Shown here one piece after another: positions 15,010 through 22,402 of a stretch of 34,945 nt of DNA; position 1 is the first letter of the stretch; every line of letters starts with the position of its first letter. Position numbers and translations under genes: made by a program. The DNA is taken from assembly GCA_023390905.1 (NCBI GenBank), contig JAEWBY010000095.1, forward strand, positions 1 to 34,945. Direction: 5' to 3'. The notes beneath the pieces were generated by a model. The model ran no database searches and was not told the DNA's origin. It worked only from the letters and a program-made list of their open reading frames with translations. The DNA is from Pseudomonadota bacterium (lineage in GTDB: Bacteria; Pseudomonadota; Gammaproteobacteria; Xanthomonadales; Xanthomonadaceae).

Positions 15010-16059
15010 TTGAAATCCGATCCCGCCATCGATGCGTTGATGTTTCCGTTCCAGCGTGGCGAGATCGCGTGGCCTGAAACCCCGGTGCTGTTCCTGCGTG
15101 CACGCGAGGGCGCCGCGTTGCGGCAGTTTCCGCTGCAGCAGTTGATCTGCGAGCAGAGTTTCAAGCCGGATGCCGATGCACTGATGCGCTCGGGATTGCA
15201 GGTCGTGGCCGATGCCAACGCGTCCGCCGATGCCGGACCCCCAGCACTGGTGATGATGCTGCCGCCGCGCCAGCGTGATGAAGCCCGAGCCCTGTTCGCC
15301 CGCGCGCTGGCGCAGGTGTCCGACGACGGCGTGATCATCGCCAGCGTGGCGAACACCGAGGGCGCGAAGACGGCCGAATCGGACCTGCGCGCGCTGGCCG
15401 GCGGATTGTCCGGCACGATCAGCAAGCATCATTGCCGCGTGTTCTGGGTGCGACGGAACGAAGTGCAACCGGCGGCCGAACTCGTGGGGGCATGGGGTTC
15501 GCTCGATGCGCCGCGGCGGATCCTCGGCGGACGTTTCACCAGTCGCCCGGGCGTGTTTGCCTGGGATCGCATCGACGCCGCATCGGCGCTGCTGGTCGAA
15601 CACCTGCCGGACACGTTGCGCGGGCACGGCGCCGATCTCGGCGCGGGTTATGGCTACCTGGCCGCCGAGGTGCTGGCGCGCAATCCAGGCGTCACCGCGA
15701 TGGATCTGTACGAAGCCGAAGCACGCGCGCTGTCGCTGGCGCGGATCAACCTGTCCGATGCGTGCGTGCCGGTGCAGTTCCATTGGCACGATGTCACCGC
15801 CGGCGTCCAACCGCGCTACGACTTCATCGTCAGCAATCCGCCCTTCCATGCGCAGGGCCGCACCGGTCGTCCCGACATCGGCCAGCGCTTCATCGCGGTG
15901 GCGGCACAGTCGCTGCGCCCGGGCGGGCGACTGTGGCTGGTGGCCAATCGCCATCTGCCGTACGAACAGGTGATCGCCGAACACTTCAGTCAGGTGCACG
16001 TGCATGCCGCGCGCGAAGGCTTCAAGGTGATCGAAGCGATCCGGGCGGCTCGCGCATGA
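15010..16059 (+). CDS. Class I SAM-dependent methyltransferase, RsmC/RlmG-like
   Basis: The 349-residue product has the two-domain layout of RsmC-type rRNA guanine-N2 methyltransferases. The N-terminal half is a degenerate methyltransferase-like domain. The C-terminal half holds the SAM-binding motif ADLGAGYGYLAAE (about 213-225) and the catalytic motif N276-PPF (DFIVSNPPFHAQG). RsmC methylates G1207 of 16S rRNA and RlmG acts on 23S rRNA; the sequence alone does not decide, though linkage to rsuA favours an rRNA target. The start taken is TTG at 15010. An in-frame ATG at 15040 is an alternative that would trim 10 residues. The stop overlaps the next start (ATGA). Confidence 0.88.
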   Translation: MKSDPAIDALMFPFQRGEIAWPETPVLFLRAREGAALRQFPLQQLICEQSFKPDADALMRSGLQVVADANASADAGPPALVMMLPPRQRDEARALFARALAQVSDDGVIIASVANTEGAKTAESDLRALAGGLSGTISKHHCRVFWVRRNEVQPAAELVGAWGSLDAPRRILGGRFTSRPGVFAWDRIDAASALLVEHLPDTLRGHGADLGAGYGYLAAEVLARNPGVTAMDLYEAEARALSLARINLSDACVPVQFHWHDVTAGVQPRYDFIVSNPPFHAQGRTGRPDIGQRFIAVAAQSLRPGGRLWLVANRHLPYEQVIAEHFSQVHVHAAREGFKVIEAIRAARA

Positions 16060-16763
16060 AGATCGTCAAGCATCTGGCCAATCTCGGCTATGGCAGCCGC
16101 AAGCAGGTCACCGCGTTGTTCCGCGAAGGCCGCGTCACCGATGCCGCCGGCGAAGTGCTGTATACCGATGATCCGGTCGATCACCACGCCATCCGCGTCG
16201 ATGGAGAAGCGCTGGATCCGCCGCCGGGCCTGATCCTGATGTTGAACAAACCGGTCGGCTATACATGTTCGACCAAGGATGCCGGACGGTTGATCTACGA
16301 TCTGCTGCCACCGCGTTTCCGCTTGCGCGCGCCGGTGCTCTCCCCGGTGGGCCGGCTGGATCGCGATACCTCCGGTCTGTTGCTGATGACCGATGACGGT
16401 GCGCTGCTGCACCGGATCATCTCGCCCCGATCCCGCATGCCGAAGGTCTACGAGGCGACGCTCGCGCAGGATCTGCGCGGTGATGAAGCGGACATTTTCG
16501 CCAGCGGCAGCCTGATGCTGGAATCGGAGACCACCCCGCTGGCCCCTGCCATGCTGGAAGTGCTCGCACCGCGCCACGCGCGGCTGGTGCTGACCGAAGG
16601 CCGCTACCACCAGGTGCGACGGATGTTCGCCGCGGTCGGCAATCATGTGCACGCACTGCATCGCAGCCGCATCGGTGGCCTGTCGCTCGACGACCTGCCA
16701 AGCGGACAGTGGCGTGCGCTGGACGCGGCCGATGTCGCGCGGTTGTTCGGGAGCGAGGCATGA
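16056..16763 (+). CDS. rsuA: 16S rRNA pseudouridine(516) synthase RsuA
   Basis: RsuA isomerises uridine 516 of 16S rRNA to pseudouridine. The 235-residue product starts with an S4-like RNA-binding domain (residues 1-55, KHLANLGYGSRKQVTALFREG). The catalytic domain follows with NKPVGYTCST and the active-site motif GRLDRDTSGLLL, where D102 is the catalytic aspartate. The C-terminal YHQVRRMFAAVGNHVHALHR is typical of the RsuA/RluB/E/F group. The ATG overlaps the upstream stop by 4 bases, and its own stop overlaps the next ATG by 4 bases, so three genes are translationally coupled. The closest alternative would be another member of the same family. Confidence 0.9.
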   Translation: MKIVKHLANLGYGSRKQVTALFREGRVTDAAGEVLYTDDPVDHHAIRVDGEALDPPPGLILMLNKPVGYTCSTKDAGRLIYDLLPPRFRLRAPVLSPVGRLDRDTSGLLLMTDDGALLHRIISPRSRMPKVYEATLAQDLRGDEADIFASGSLMLESETTPLAPAMLEVLAPRHARLVLTEGRYHQVRRMFAAVGNHVHALHRSRIGGLSLDDLPSGQWRALDAADVARLFGSEA

Positions 16764-17470
16764 GCCGCATCGACTTCACGCCGGTGGCGGTGCTGTTCGA
16801 CATGGACGGGCTGATGATCGAGAGCGAACGCGCGCTGCTGCAATGCTGGCGCGAAAGCGCCGAGGAACTCGCGCTGCCGCTGGATGACGCATTGTGGCTG
16901 TCGTTCGTGGGGCTGTCCGATGCCGTCTGCCATGACAGGTTGCGCCAGCGCATCGGCGACGAGCGCACGGTGCAGGCGCTGCTCGATGGACTGAAGATCC
17001 GCTACGACGCCCGCGTGGAAGCAGGCTTGCCGCTGAAGCCGGGCGTGCGCGAACTGCTCGCGCTGCTTGAATCGCACGGCGTTCCGCGTGCGGTGGCCAC
17101 GTCCACCCGCCGCGAGCGCGCGCTGCAGAAACTCGGCAAGGCCGAACTGCTGCCGCATTTCAACGCGGTGGTGACCGGCAGTGACGTGCGCCACCACAAG
17201 CCCGCGCCGGACATCTATCTGCTCGCGGCCGAGCGGCTCGGCGTCACGCCGTCGCGGTGCGTCGTGCTGGAAGACTCGGTGCCGGGCGTGCGCGCCGCGC
17301 TGGCGGCCGGCATGACGCCGATCCAGGTGCCGGATCTCGTCGTGCCGGACGAGGCGGTGCGTGCACTCGGGCATCGCATCGTGGACTCGCTGGTCCACGC
17401 GCGTGCGCTGATCGAGCCATCGCTGTCATCTGCGCAGGCGGCCGCCCGGGTCAGGCCACCGTCACCCTGA
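16760..17470 (+). CDS. HAD-superfamily hydrolase (phosphatase/phosphoglucomutase-like)
   Basis: The 236-residue cytoplasmic product has the HAD core. Motif I is FDMDGLM with D14 (nucleophile) and D16, motif II is the threonine in VATSTRRER, motif III is the lysine in HHKPAPD, and motif IV is VLEDSVPGV. The helical cap domain inserted after motif I places it in the subfamily with 6-phosphogluconate phosphatase-like and beta-phosphoglucomutase-like enzymes. The substrate cannot be told. It is the last gene of the operon with the methyltransferase and rsuA; the biochemical link is not obvious. The gene converges with the DUF1415 gene. Confidence 0.9.
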   Translation: MSRIDFTPVAVLFDMDGLMIESERALLQCWRESAEELALPLDDALWLSFVGLSDAVCHDRLRQRIGDERTVQALLDGLKIRYDARVEAGLPLKPGVRELLALLESHGVPRAVATSTRRERALQKLGKAELLPHFNAVVTGSDVRHHKPAPDIYLLAAERLGVTPSRCVVLEDSVPGVRAALAAGMTPIQVPDLVVPDEAVRALGHRIVDSLVHARALIEPSLSSAQAAARVRPPSP

Positions 17471-17513
17471 ACCTCACGCGCCGCCAGTGGCTATGTCTTT
17501 CGCCGCGCGTCCC

Positions 17514-18068
17514 TCAGAACAGCTTCTTCCAGCCGTCCAGTCCCAGCGTTTCCAGCGTCTGGATGTTGCGCTCGACGATCACGTCCGGATCGGGGAACGC
17601 GGCCACCGCGCGTTCGACGCTGTCCTCGCGCAGCAGGTGCAGTGTCGGCCACGGCGAACGGTTGGTGTAGTGGCTGATGTCATCCGGCGCCGCGCCGGCG
17701 AACTGATACTGCGGATGGAAACTCGCCACCTGCAGCACGCCCTGCAGATCCAGCGCTTCGACCGCCGCATCCGCGTTTTCCAGGAAATCGTTGTAGTCCA
17801 GGAAATCGGCCAGCACGTCCGGGTGCACGATCAGCGTGGTATCGATCTGCTGCGGATCGGTATCGCGCAGCAGCACCAGTTCCTCGGCGAGCTGCTCCAG
17901 CAGCGCCTCCGGCGTGGTCGCATCGCTGAGCACCAGGCGCACCTGTTCCTTGACGTAGACCGCCTTGGCGAACGGGCACAGGTTCAGGCCGATGACCGCG
18001 CGCTCGATCCAGCGGCGGGTATCGCCGAGCGGATCACGCGCCTCTTCGGAGGCAATGGCGTCAGTCAC
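17514..18068 (-). CDS. DUF1415 family protein
   Basis: This 184-residue cytoplasmic protein of unknown function has the family hallmark near the N-terminus: WIERAVIGLNLCPFAK, with a conserved cysteine. Further conserved features are the acidic stretch LADFLDYNDFLENAD and ASFHPQYQFAG followed by SHYTNRSPWPTLHLLRE. The gene begins with GTG at 18068, eight bases inside the end of yajQ, so translation is coupled to that gene. The coupling suggests, but does not prove, a shared process. Confidence 0.85.
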   Translation of the reverse strand: MTDAIASEEARDPLGDTRRWIERAVIGLNLCPFAKAVYVKEQVRLVLSDATTPEALLEQLAEELVLLRDTDPQQIDTTLIVHPDVLADFLDYNDFLENADAAVEALDLQGVLQVASFHPQYQFAGAAPDDISHYTNRSPWPTLHLLREDSVERAVAAFPDPDVIVERNIQTLETLGLDGWKKLF

Positions 18069-18543
18069 GGAAGTTGTCGTATTGCAGCGGCAGTTCGAAC
18101 TCGCCCTTTTTCAGCAGGGCGATGACATCCTGCAGATCGTCGCGCTTCTTGCCGGTCACGCGCAGCTTGTCGCCGTTGATCTGAGTCTCGACCTTGATCT
18201 TCGCGTCCTTGATGGTGGCGGCGATCTTCTTGGCGAGCTTCTGCTCGATGCCCTGTTTGACGGTCACCTTCTGCCGCGCCTGCGCCAGGTTGGTTTCGAC
18301 ATCACCGAATTCCAGGCAGCGCGGATCGATGCCGCGCGCGATCAGACGTGCGCGCAGGATGTCGGTCATCTGCTTGACCTGGAAATCGCTGGGCGCGCTC
18401 TGGGTGATGACGTTCTCCTCCAGCGCGAATTTCGCGTCCACGCCCTTGAAGTCGAAGCGGCTGGACAGCTCGCGGTTGGCCTGATCCACGGCATTGGTCA
18501 GCTCGTGGCGGTTGACTTCGGAAACGACGTCGAAGGAGGGCAT
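18061..18543 (-). CDS. yajQ: YajQ family cyclic-di-GMP-binding protein
   Basis: YajQ proteins are small cytoplasmic proteins with two ferredoxin-like halves. In Xanthomonas and Pseudomonas a member binds cyclic di-GMP and affects virulence and biofilm through a transcription factor. The 160-residue product has the full-length pattern: MPSFDVVSEVNRHELTNAVD at the start, FKGVDAKFALEENVITQS, the basic central segment KQGIEQKLAKKIAATIKDAK and the C-terminal LQYDNFRD. The start at 18543 fits the family. The product overlaps the DUF1415 gene downstream by 8 bases. Confidence 0.94.
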   Translation of the reverse strand: MPSFDVVSEVNRHELTNAVDQANRELSSRFDFKGVDAKFALEENVITQSAPSDFQVKQMTDILRARLIARGIDPRCLEFGDVETNLAQARQKVTVKQGIEQKLAKKIAATIKDAKIKVETQINGDKLRVTGKKRDDLQDVIALLKKGEFELPLQYDNFRD

Positions 18544-18628
18544 GGCGATCACGTGGCGGCGGGAAGGGCGGCATTCTAGCGCGGCGGCGAACGTGCAAGC
18601 GGACACGGCGCCGGTGCGCGGCATCCGT

Positions 18629-18634
18629 GATAAT
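18629..18634 (+). promoter_or_regulatory. Possible -10 element placing the start of transcription at the EamA start codon
   Basis: GATAAT ends 5 bases before the ATG of the EamA gene. If it is a -10 box, transcription would start at or next to the ATG, giving a leaderless mRNA. No good -35 box is seen, so this is weak. Confidence 0.3.
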
Positions 18635-18639
18635 GCGGC

Positions 18640-19521
18640 ATGCGCACCCGTGCCCCCCATGTCGCCGCTTTCCTGCTGATGCTGCTGGCCGTCCTGCTGT
18701 TCGCGATCATGGACGCCGGGCTCAAGCTGCTTTCCGTGCGCTATCCGCCGCTGCAGGTGGCCGCGCTGCGCGGTCTGTCATCGTTGCCGCTGGTGCTGGT
18801 CTGGGCGGTCTGCACCGTGCCGCTGCGCAGCCTGTTCCGCGTGCGCTGGCCGCTGCATCTGCTGCGCGGCGTGCTGGGCGTGGCGATGATGGCCGGCTTC
18901 GTCTACGGCCTGCGCGACATGCCGCTGTCCACGGCGTACGCGATCACCTTCGTCGCGCCACTGCTGGTCACGATGATGGCCGGGCCACTGCTGGGCGAGC
19001 GCGTCGATCGCGATCGCTGGATCGCGATCGGCGTCGGCTTGTTCGGCGTGCTGGTGATACTGCGTCCCACCGGCGAGGGAATGGCGACGCTGGGCGGCCT
19101 GGCGGTGCTGATCGCGGCGTTCTGCTATGCCGCCGGCGCGATCACCGTGCGGATGCTGGCGCGGCGCGACAGCACGCAGGCGATGGTGGTGTGGTTCATG
19201 GTGCTGCTGTCGGCCGGCGCGCTGGCGCTGGCATGGACCGACTGGCGTCCGCTGCTGCGCGAGGATGCCTGGATCATCGCCGCGATCGGCATCGCCGGTT
19301 CGCTGGCGCAGGTCGCGCTGACCGAAGCCTTCCGCCGTGGCGAGGCATCGCTGATTGCGCCGCTGGAGTACACCGCGCTGATCTGGGGCGTGATCCTCGA
19401 CGTCGCGCTGTGGGGCCTGCTGCCCGGCGCGGTCACCTGGGTCGGCGCGGCGATCATCATCGCCAGTGGCTGGTATCTGCTGCGTCGCGAAGCCGCGCAT
19501 GCCGAAGCGGAGCACCCCTGA
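18640..19521 (+). CDS. EamA/RhaT-family membrane transporter (DMT superfamily)
   Basis: This 293-residue inner-membrane protein has about ten hydrophobic segments in two repeated halves, each matching the EamA domain. The first half begins AAFLLMLLAVLLFAIMDAG and contains YGLRDMPLSTAYAITFVAPLLV. The second contains LIAAFCYAAGAITVRML and IAPLEYTALIWGVILDVAL. Members of the superfamily export amino acids, nucleotides or other metabolites; the substrate cannot be told. The following gene begins within its stop codon (TGATG), so the two are translationally coupled. Confidence 0.9.
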   Translation: MRTRAPHVAAFLLMLLAVLLFAIMDAGLKLLSVRYPPLQVAALRGLSSLPLVLVWAVCTVPLRSLFRVRWPLHLLRGVLGVAMMAGFVYGLRDMPLSTAYAITFVAPLLVTMMAGPLLGERVDRDRWIAIGVGLFGVLVILRPTGEGMATLGGLAVLIAAFCYAAGAITVRMLARRDSTQAMVVWFMVLLSAGALALAWTDWRPLLREDAWIIAAIGIAGSLAQVALTEAFRRGEASLIAPLEYTALIWGVILDVALWGLLPGAVTWVGAAIIIASGWYLLRREAAHAEAEHP

Positions 19522-20057
19522 TGCCCTTGCTGATCATTCCGCTGGCCTTCCTGATCCTGATGGCGTTATGGGTGGTGCTGTTGCCGGTGTCGATCTGGCA
19601 GCGCTATCGGCTGGGTCGATCGCGTCGGCTCGCGCGGCCCTGGCTGGTGGGTTTCAACGCGTGGTTCCTGCTGGCGACGGTGGTGGTGTTCCTGGCGATC
19701 AATGCGATCGCCAACGTCTGGTTTCCGCATAATCTGCTGCAGGCGTTCGCCGGGATGCTGATCGGCATGCTGCTGGGTGTGCTGGCGTTGTGGACGAGCC
19801 GATACGAATGGCAGCCGCAGGGCCTGTTCCATACGCCCAACCCGTGGCTGATCCTGTTGCTGACCCTGCTCGTGGCGGGCCGCATCGTGCTGAGCGTGGT
19901 GCAGATCGCGCGACAGGGCGCGGCGTGGTGGAGCGGACACGCGCTGGACGCCGACTGGCACGCGGGCATCGTCGCCCTCGCCGGGCTGCTGCTCGGGTAC
20001 GCGCTGGCCTATCAGTGGGGATTGCGGCATCGTCTGCGACGCATGCGCAGGGTGTAG
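19521..20057 (+). CDS. Multi-pass membrane protein, possible DUF1453-like
   Basis: This 178-residue protein has about five hydrophobic segments: LIIPLAFLILMALWVVLLP at the N-terminus, WFLLATVVVFLAINAI, LIGMLLGVLALWTSRYEW, LILLLTLLVAGRIVLSVV and IVALAGLLLGYALAYQWG. The C-terminus is basic (RHRLRRMRRV) and probably cytoplasmic. The overall pattern, including a TPNPWL segment before helix four, resembles DUF1453/CcdC-like proteins, but I am not certain. The ATG at 19521 overlaps the stop of the EamA gene by one base, so the two genes form an operon. Confidence 0.85.
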   Translation: MPLLIIPLAFLILMALWVVLLPVSIWQRYRLGRSRRLARPWLVGFNAWFLLATVVVFLAINAIANVWFPHNLLQAFAGMLIGMLLGVLALWTSRYEWQPQGLFHTPNPWLILLLTLLVAGRIVLSVVQIARQGAAWWSGHALDADWHAGIVALAGLLLGYALAYQWGLRHRLRRMRRV

Positions 20058-20064
20058 TCAAAGA

Positions 20065-20086
20065 GAAGGGCCCTTGCGGGCCCTTC
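20065..20086. terminator. Bidirectional hairpin terminator
   Basis: GAAGGGCCC-TTGC-GGGCCCTTC is a perfect 9-bp stem with a tetraloop. It lies between the convergent membrane-protein gene and the OmpW-like gene and can serve both directions, although no long T-tract is present on the plus side. Confidence 0.75.
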
Positions 20087-20108
20087 GTCCTGGTCACTGA
20101 TGCAGCGC

Positions 20109-20741
20109 TTAGAAGCGCGCGCCCACACCCAAGCCCACCACCCACGGATTCATGTCCGCCTCGGCGCCGGCGCCTTCGCCGTTGAAGGTCACGTCGCTGC
20201 TGCCGTGCATGTAGCGCGCGTCGGCACGCGCGAACCACGACGGGCTGATGTTGAAGTCCACGCCGACCGTGCCGACCGCACCCTTCGCATCTTCCAGACC
20301 GAAGTGCTCATCGGCGGCATTGCGGATGTTGTTGCCGCCGCTGTAGTTGGTCTGGTAATAGCCCAGGCCGACGAACGGACGGATCGTGGCGTCGGACTGG
20401 CCGAAGTGGTACTGCGCACTCAGCGCGACCGGCTGCGAATCGATGTTGCCCAGCTTGCCCGCGGCGTCCGAACGCACGCGCTGTTCGAACTTGTCGGCAG
20501 CGCCCCACAGTTCCACCGCGAACTGCGGCGTGGCGTACCAGCTTGCACTCAGCGTCGCGGCCGAACCGCCGTCAAAGCTCAATCCCGAGTTGTCGATCGG
20601 GCGCGACTCGTTCTTCTGCACCGCATAACCGCCGACGACGGCGAAGCGCTTGTCGCTGGTGTCCTGGTTGTCCTGTGCGAATGCAGCCGGGGCGAACGCG
20701 ATCAGCGAAAGGGCAATGCTCAGGTTACGAATCTTGTTCAT
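20109..20741 (-). CDS. OmpW-family outer-membrane beta-barrel protein
   Basis: The 210-residue product has a signal peptide (MNKIRNLSIALSLIAFAPAAFAQ, cleavage after about residue 23). It is followed by alternating hydrophobic/polar strands typical of an eight-stranded barrel, and ends in the C-terminal phenylalanine expected of outer-membrane proteins (VVGLGVGARF). DATIRPFVGLGYYQTNYSGG and the region around WFARADARYMHG match the OmpW/OmpA-like barrel pattern. The ATG at 20741 has GAGGAG upstream. OmpW proteins form small hydrophobic channels; the substrate is unknown. It is transcribed toward the terminator at 20065-20086. Confidence 0.85.
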   Translation of the reverse strand: MNKIRNLSIALSLIAFAPAAFAQDNQDTSDKRFAVVGGYAVQKNESRPIDNSGLSFDGGSAATLSASWYATPQFAVELWGAADKFEQRVRSDAAGKLGNIDSQPVALSAQYHFGQSDATIRPFVGLGYYQTNYSGGNNIRNAADEHFGLEDAKGAVGTVGVDFNISPSWFARADARYMHGSSDVTFNGEGAGAEADMNPWVVGLGVGARF

Positions 20742-21107
20742 TCGAGGTCTCCTCGTTGTGTTGTTTTTCCTGGCCCGATGCAGGGCGTGCGCAACGTAAC
20801 CAATCGTGCATGAACGCAAACACGTCCCTGAAATGAACTCTTTCGAAACACGTCGGAATCTAGACATCCTGTTCAAATTCGTCTTCATTCCGTCACGCTG
20901 ATGCGTGTGGCGTGCCGGGAAGAAAATCCGCGTGCCGATGCAATGGATCGATGGACGTGACGCATTCATGCGCGCACGTGCGATCCGGTGATGGCTGCGC
21001 ATGTTCGCGAGCAACGCATGACGGGGAACGTGCCGCCGCATGCTTGCATGCGCAACCGGCGCGGTTGGCCTTGCACGCACCGTGCGTCCGCGTGCGACAC
21101 TTCGCCC
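20742..21107. other. Intergenic region between OmpW-like gene and LacI gene, no gene seen
   Basis: This 366-base gap separates two divergent genes. The ribosome binding site of the OmpW-like gene lies at its left end. A promoter for each gene must lie here, but no convincing -35/-10 pair, operator or RNA was recognised. The base composition is lower in GC around 20810-20900, as expected for a regulatory region. Confidence 0.5.
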
Positions 21108-22151
21108 ATGCCAGCCACTCCCGCCTCCGGAAAACGACGCAAGCGCCCAGCCGCATCGACGACGGCGCCCGTGCTCGGCGACAACCCGACGATGGCCGAT
21201 CTGGCGCGCGTGGCGGGGGTGTCGGCGATCACCGTATCGCGCGCGTTGCGCGAAAGCCCGCTGGTCAATCCGGAAACCCGGCAGCGCATCCGCGCGATCG
21301 CCGAGCAGTACGGTTACGCCTTCAACGTCAGTGCGCGCAACCTGCGCCTGCGTCGCAGCATGACGGTGGCGGTGGTGGTGGAAATGAAGCCCACGCTCGA
21401 ACGGCAGATGTCCGGGCCGTACCCGCTGGATCTGCTTGGCGGCATCACCCAGGAACTGACCAGCAGTGGATACAGCGTGCTGCTGACATCGCTGCAGGGC
21501 GGTTCACTGCCGAACGTGCAGGCAGCCGATGGCGTGATCCTGCTGGGCCAGGGCGCGAACGAGGATGCGATGCACGTGGTGCAGCGCTGGGGCCGGCCGA
21601 TGGTGGTGTGGGGCGCGGTGAGCCGCCACGAATCGCAGATCGTCGTGGGCAGCGACAATCGCCGCGGCGGCGCGCTGGCGGCCGAGCGTTTCATCGCGCT
21701 GGGTCGCAGCCGGCCGGTCTTCCTCGGTGATCCGGCGCATGGCGAATTCGCCGAGCGGCTCGAAGGCTTCACCCGCGCCCTGGCGCAATACGGCATCACG
21801 CCACAGCAACCGGCGGTGGAGGGCTTCACCGTCAACGCCGGCGCCGAAGTGGTGCATGCCCTGCTCGAACGGCAGCCGCAGATCGATGCCCTGTTCGCCG
21901 CCAGCGATCTGCTGGCGATCGGCGCGATCCGCGCACTGATCGAACGCGGTCGCCGGGTGCCGGAGGATGTATCGGTCATCGGCTACGACGACACGCCGCT
22001 CGGCGCGACCTATGTGCCGCCGTTGAGCTCGGTACACCAGAATTTCGTCGATGCCGGCGTGCTGCTCGCGCGCAAGATCCGCCAGCTCATCGACGGCCAG
22101 GCGCCCCACTCCGAAACGCTCCCGACACATCTGGTCCTGCGCGCGACCTGA
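21108..22151 (+). CDS. LacI-family transcriptional regulator of the sugar locus
   Basis: This 347-residue repressor has an N-terminal lysine/arginine-rich tail. The LacI helix-turn-helix is at about residues 28-50 (TMADLARVAGVSAITVSRALR), followed by the hinge region (SARNLRLRRS). A periplasmic-binding-protein-like sensor domain then runs to the end, with GVILLGQGANED, ALFAASDLLAIGAIRALIERG and VIGYDDTPLGATYVPPLSSVHQ. The frame is open upstream to 20988, but the ATG at 21108 is closer to the normal start of the family. It directly precedes the sugar operon, which carries LacI-type operator sequences, so it is the likely regulator; the effector is probably a sugar of the pathway. Confidence 0.92.
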   Translation: MPATPASGKRRKRPAASTTAPVLGDNPTMADLARVAGVSAITVSRALRESPLVNPETRQRIRAIAEQYGYAFNVSARNLRLRRSMTVAVVVEMKPTLERQMSGPYPLDLLGGITQELTSSGYSVLLTSLQGGSLPNVQAADGVILLGQGANEDAMHVVQRWGRPMVVWGAVSRHESQIVVGSDNRRGGALAAERFIALGRSRPVFLGDPAHGEFAERLEGFTRALAQYGITPQQPAVEGFTVNAGAEVVHALLERQPQIDALFAASDLLAIGAIRALIERGRRVPEDVSVIGYDDTPLGATYVPPLSSVHQNFVDAGVLLARKIRQLIDGQAPHSETLPTHLVLRAT

Positions 22152-22209
22152 TCGCAGGGCAGGCGCAAAACGCTGCTGCGGCGCAGCGCGGCTGCGGACT
22201 CGCAGGAGC

Positions 22210-22223
22210 CGCCGTGAACGGCG
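22210..22223. repeat. REP-like hairpin (CGCCG-TGAA-CGGCG)
   Basis: A perfect 5-bp hairpin with a TGAA loop follows GCAGGAGC. The layout is that of the GCAGGAGCGGC-TTCA-GCCGCG elements at 10816-10872, with a changed stem. It probably represents a diverged single REP copy between the LacI gene and its operon. Confidence 0.5.
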
Positions 22224-22327
22224 CGTGCAGGCCCGTCGAACACCGCGCATGTCACTGATTCAAAAACATTTGTCGCCCTGTGTGCCGGGGCGGCCGCCCG
22301 CGTGCTTCCGCATTGGCGGGCTCGGCT

Positions 22328-22369
22328 GTTATCGATAACTTGACATCGATAACAATCGCTTCCTAGCGT
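22328..22369 (+). promoter_or_regulatory. Promoter with LacI-type operators for the GH65 operon
   Basis: A perfect palindrome GTTATCGATAAC (22328-22339) lies directly upstream of the -35 hexamer TTGACA (22340-22345). A second half-matching copy, ATCGATAAC (22345-22353), overlaps the spacer. TAGCGT (22364-22369) is a possible -10 box 18 bases downstream. Binding of a LacI-type dimer here would block RNA polymerase, as expected for the regulator encoded just upstream. Confidence 0.75.
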
Positions 22370-22387
22370 GCGCCCCACACGGGTGTG

Positions 22388-22395
22388 AAGGAGGT
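22388..22395 (+). promoter_or_regulatory. Perfect ribosome binding site that fixes the GH65 start
   Basis: AAGGAGGT is a full Shine-Dalgarno sequence, placed 7 bases before the GTG at 22403. An in-frame GTG at 22385 would put this site inside the coding sequence and is therefore rejected as the start. Confidence 0.85.
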
Positions 22396-22402
22396 GCGGC
22401 AA

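Noticed and set aside
18627..19520. Reading the membrane-protein gene at 19521 as a 476-residue protein starting at 18627
   Set aside because: The part before 19521 is an out-of-frame reading of the EamA gene; the real start is the ATG overlapping the EamA stop.
22385..22402. GTG at 22385 as the start of the GH65 fusion
   Set aside because: It would place a perfect AAGGAGGT ribosome binding site inside the gene; the GTG at 22403 is correctly spaced from that site.
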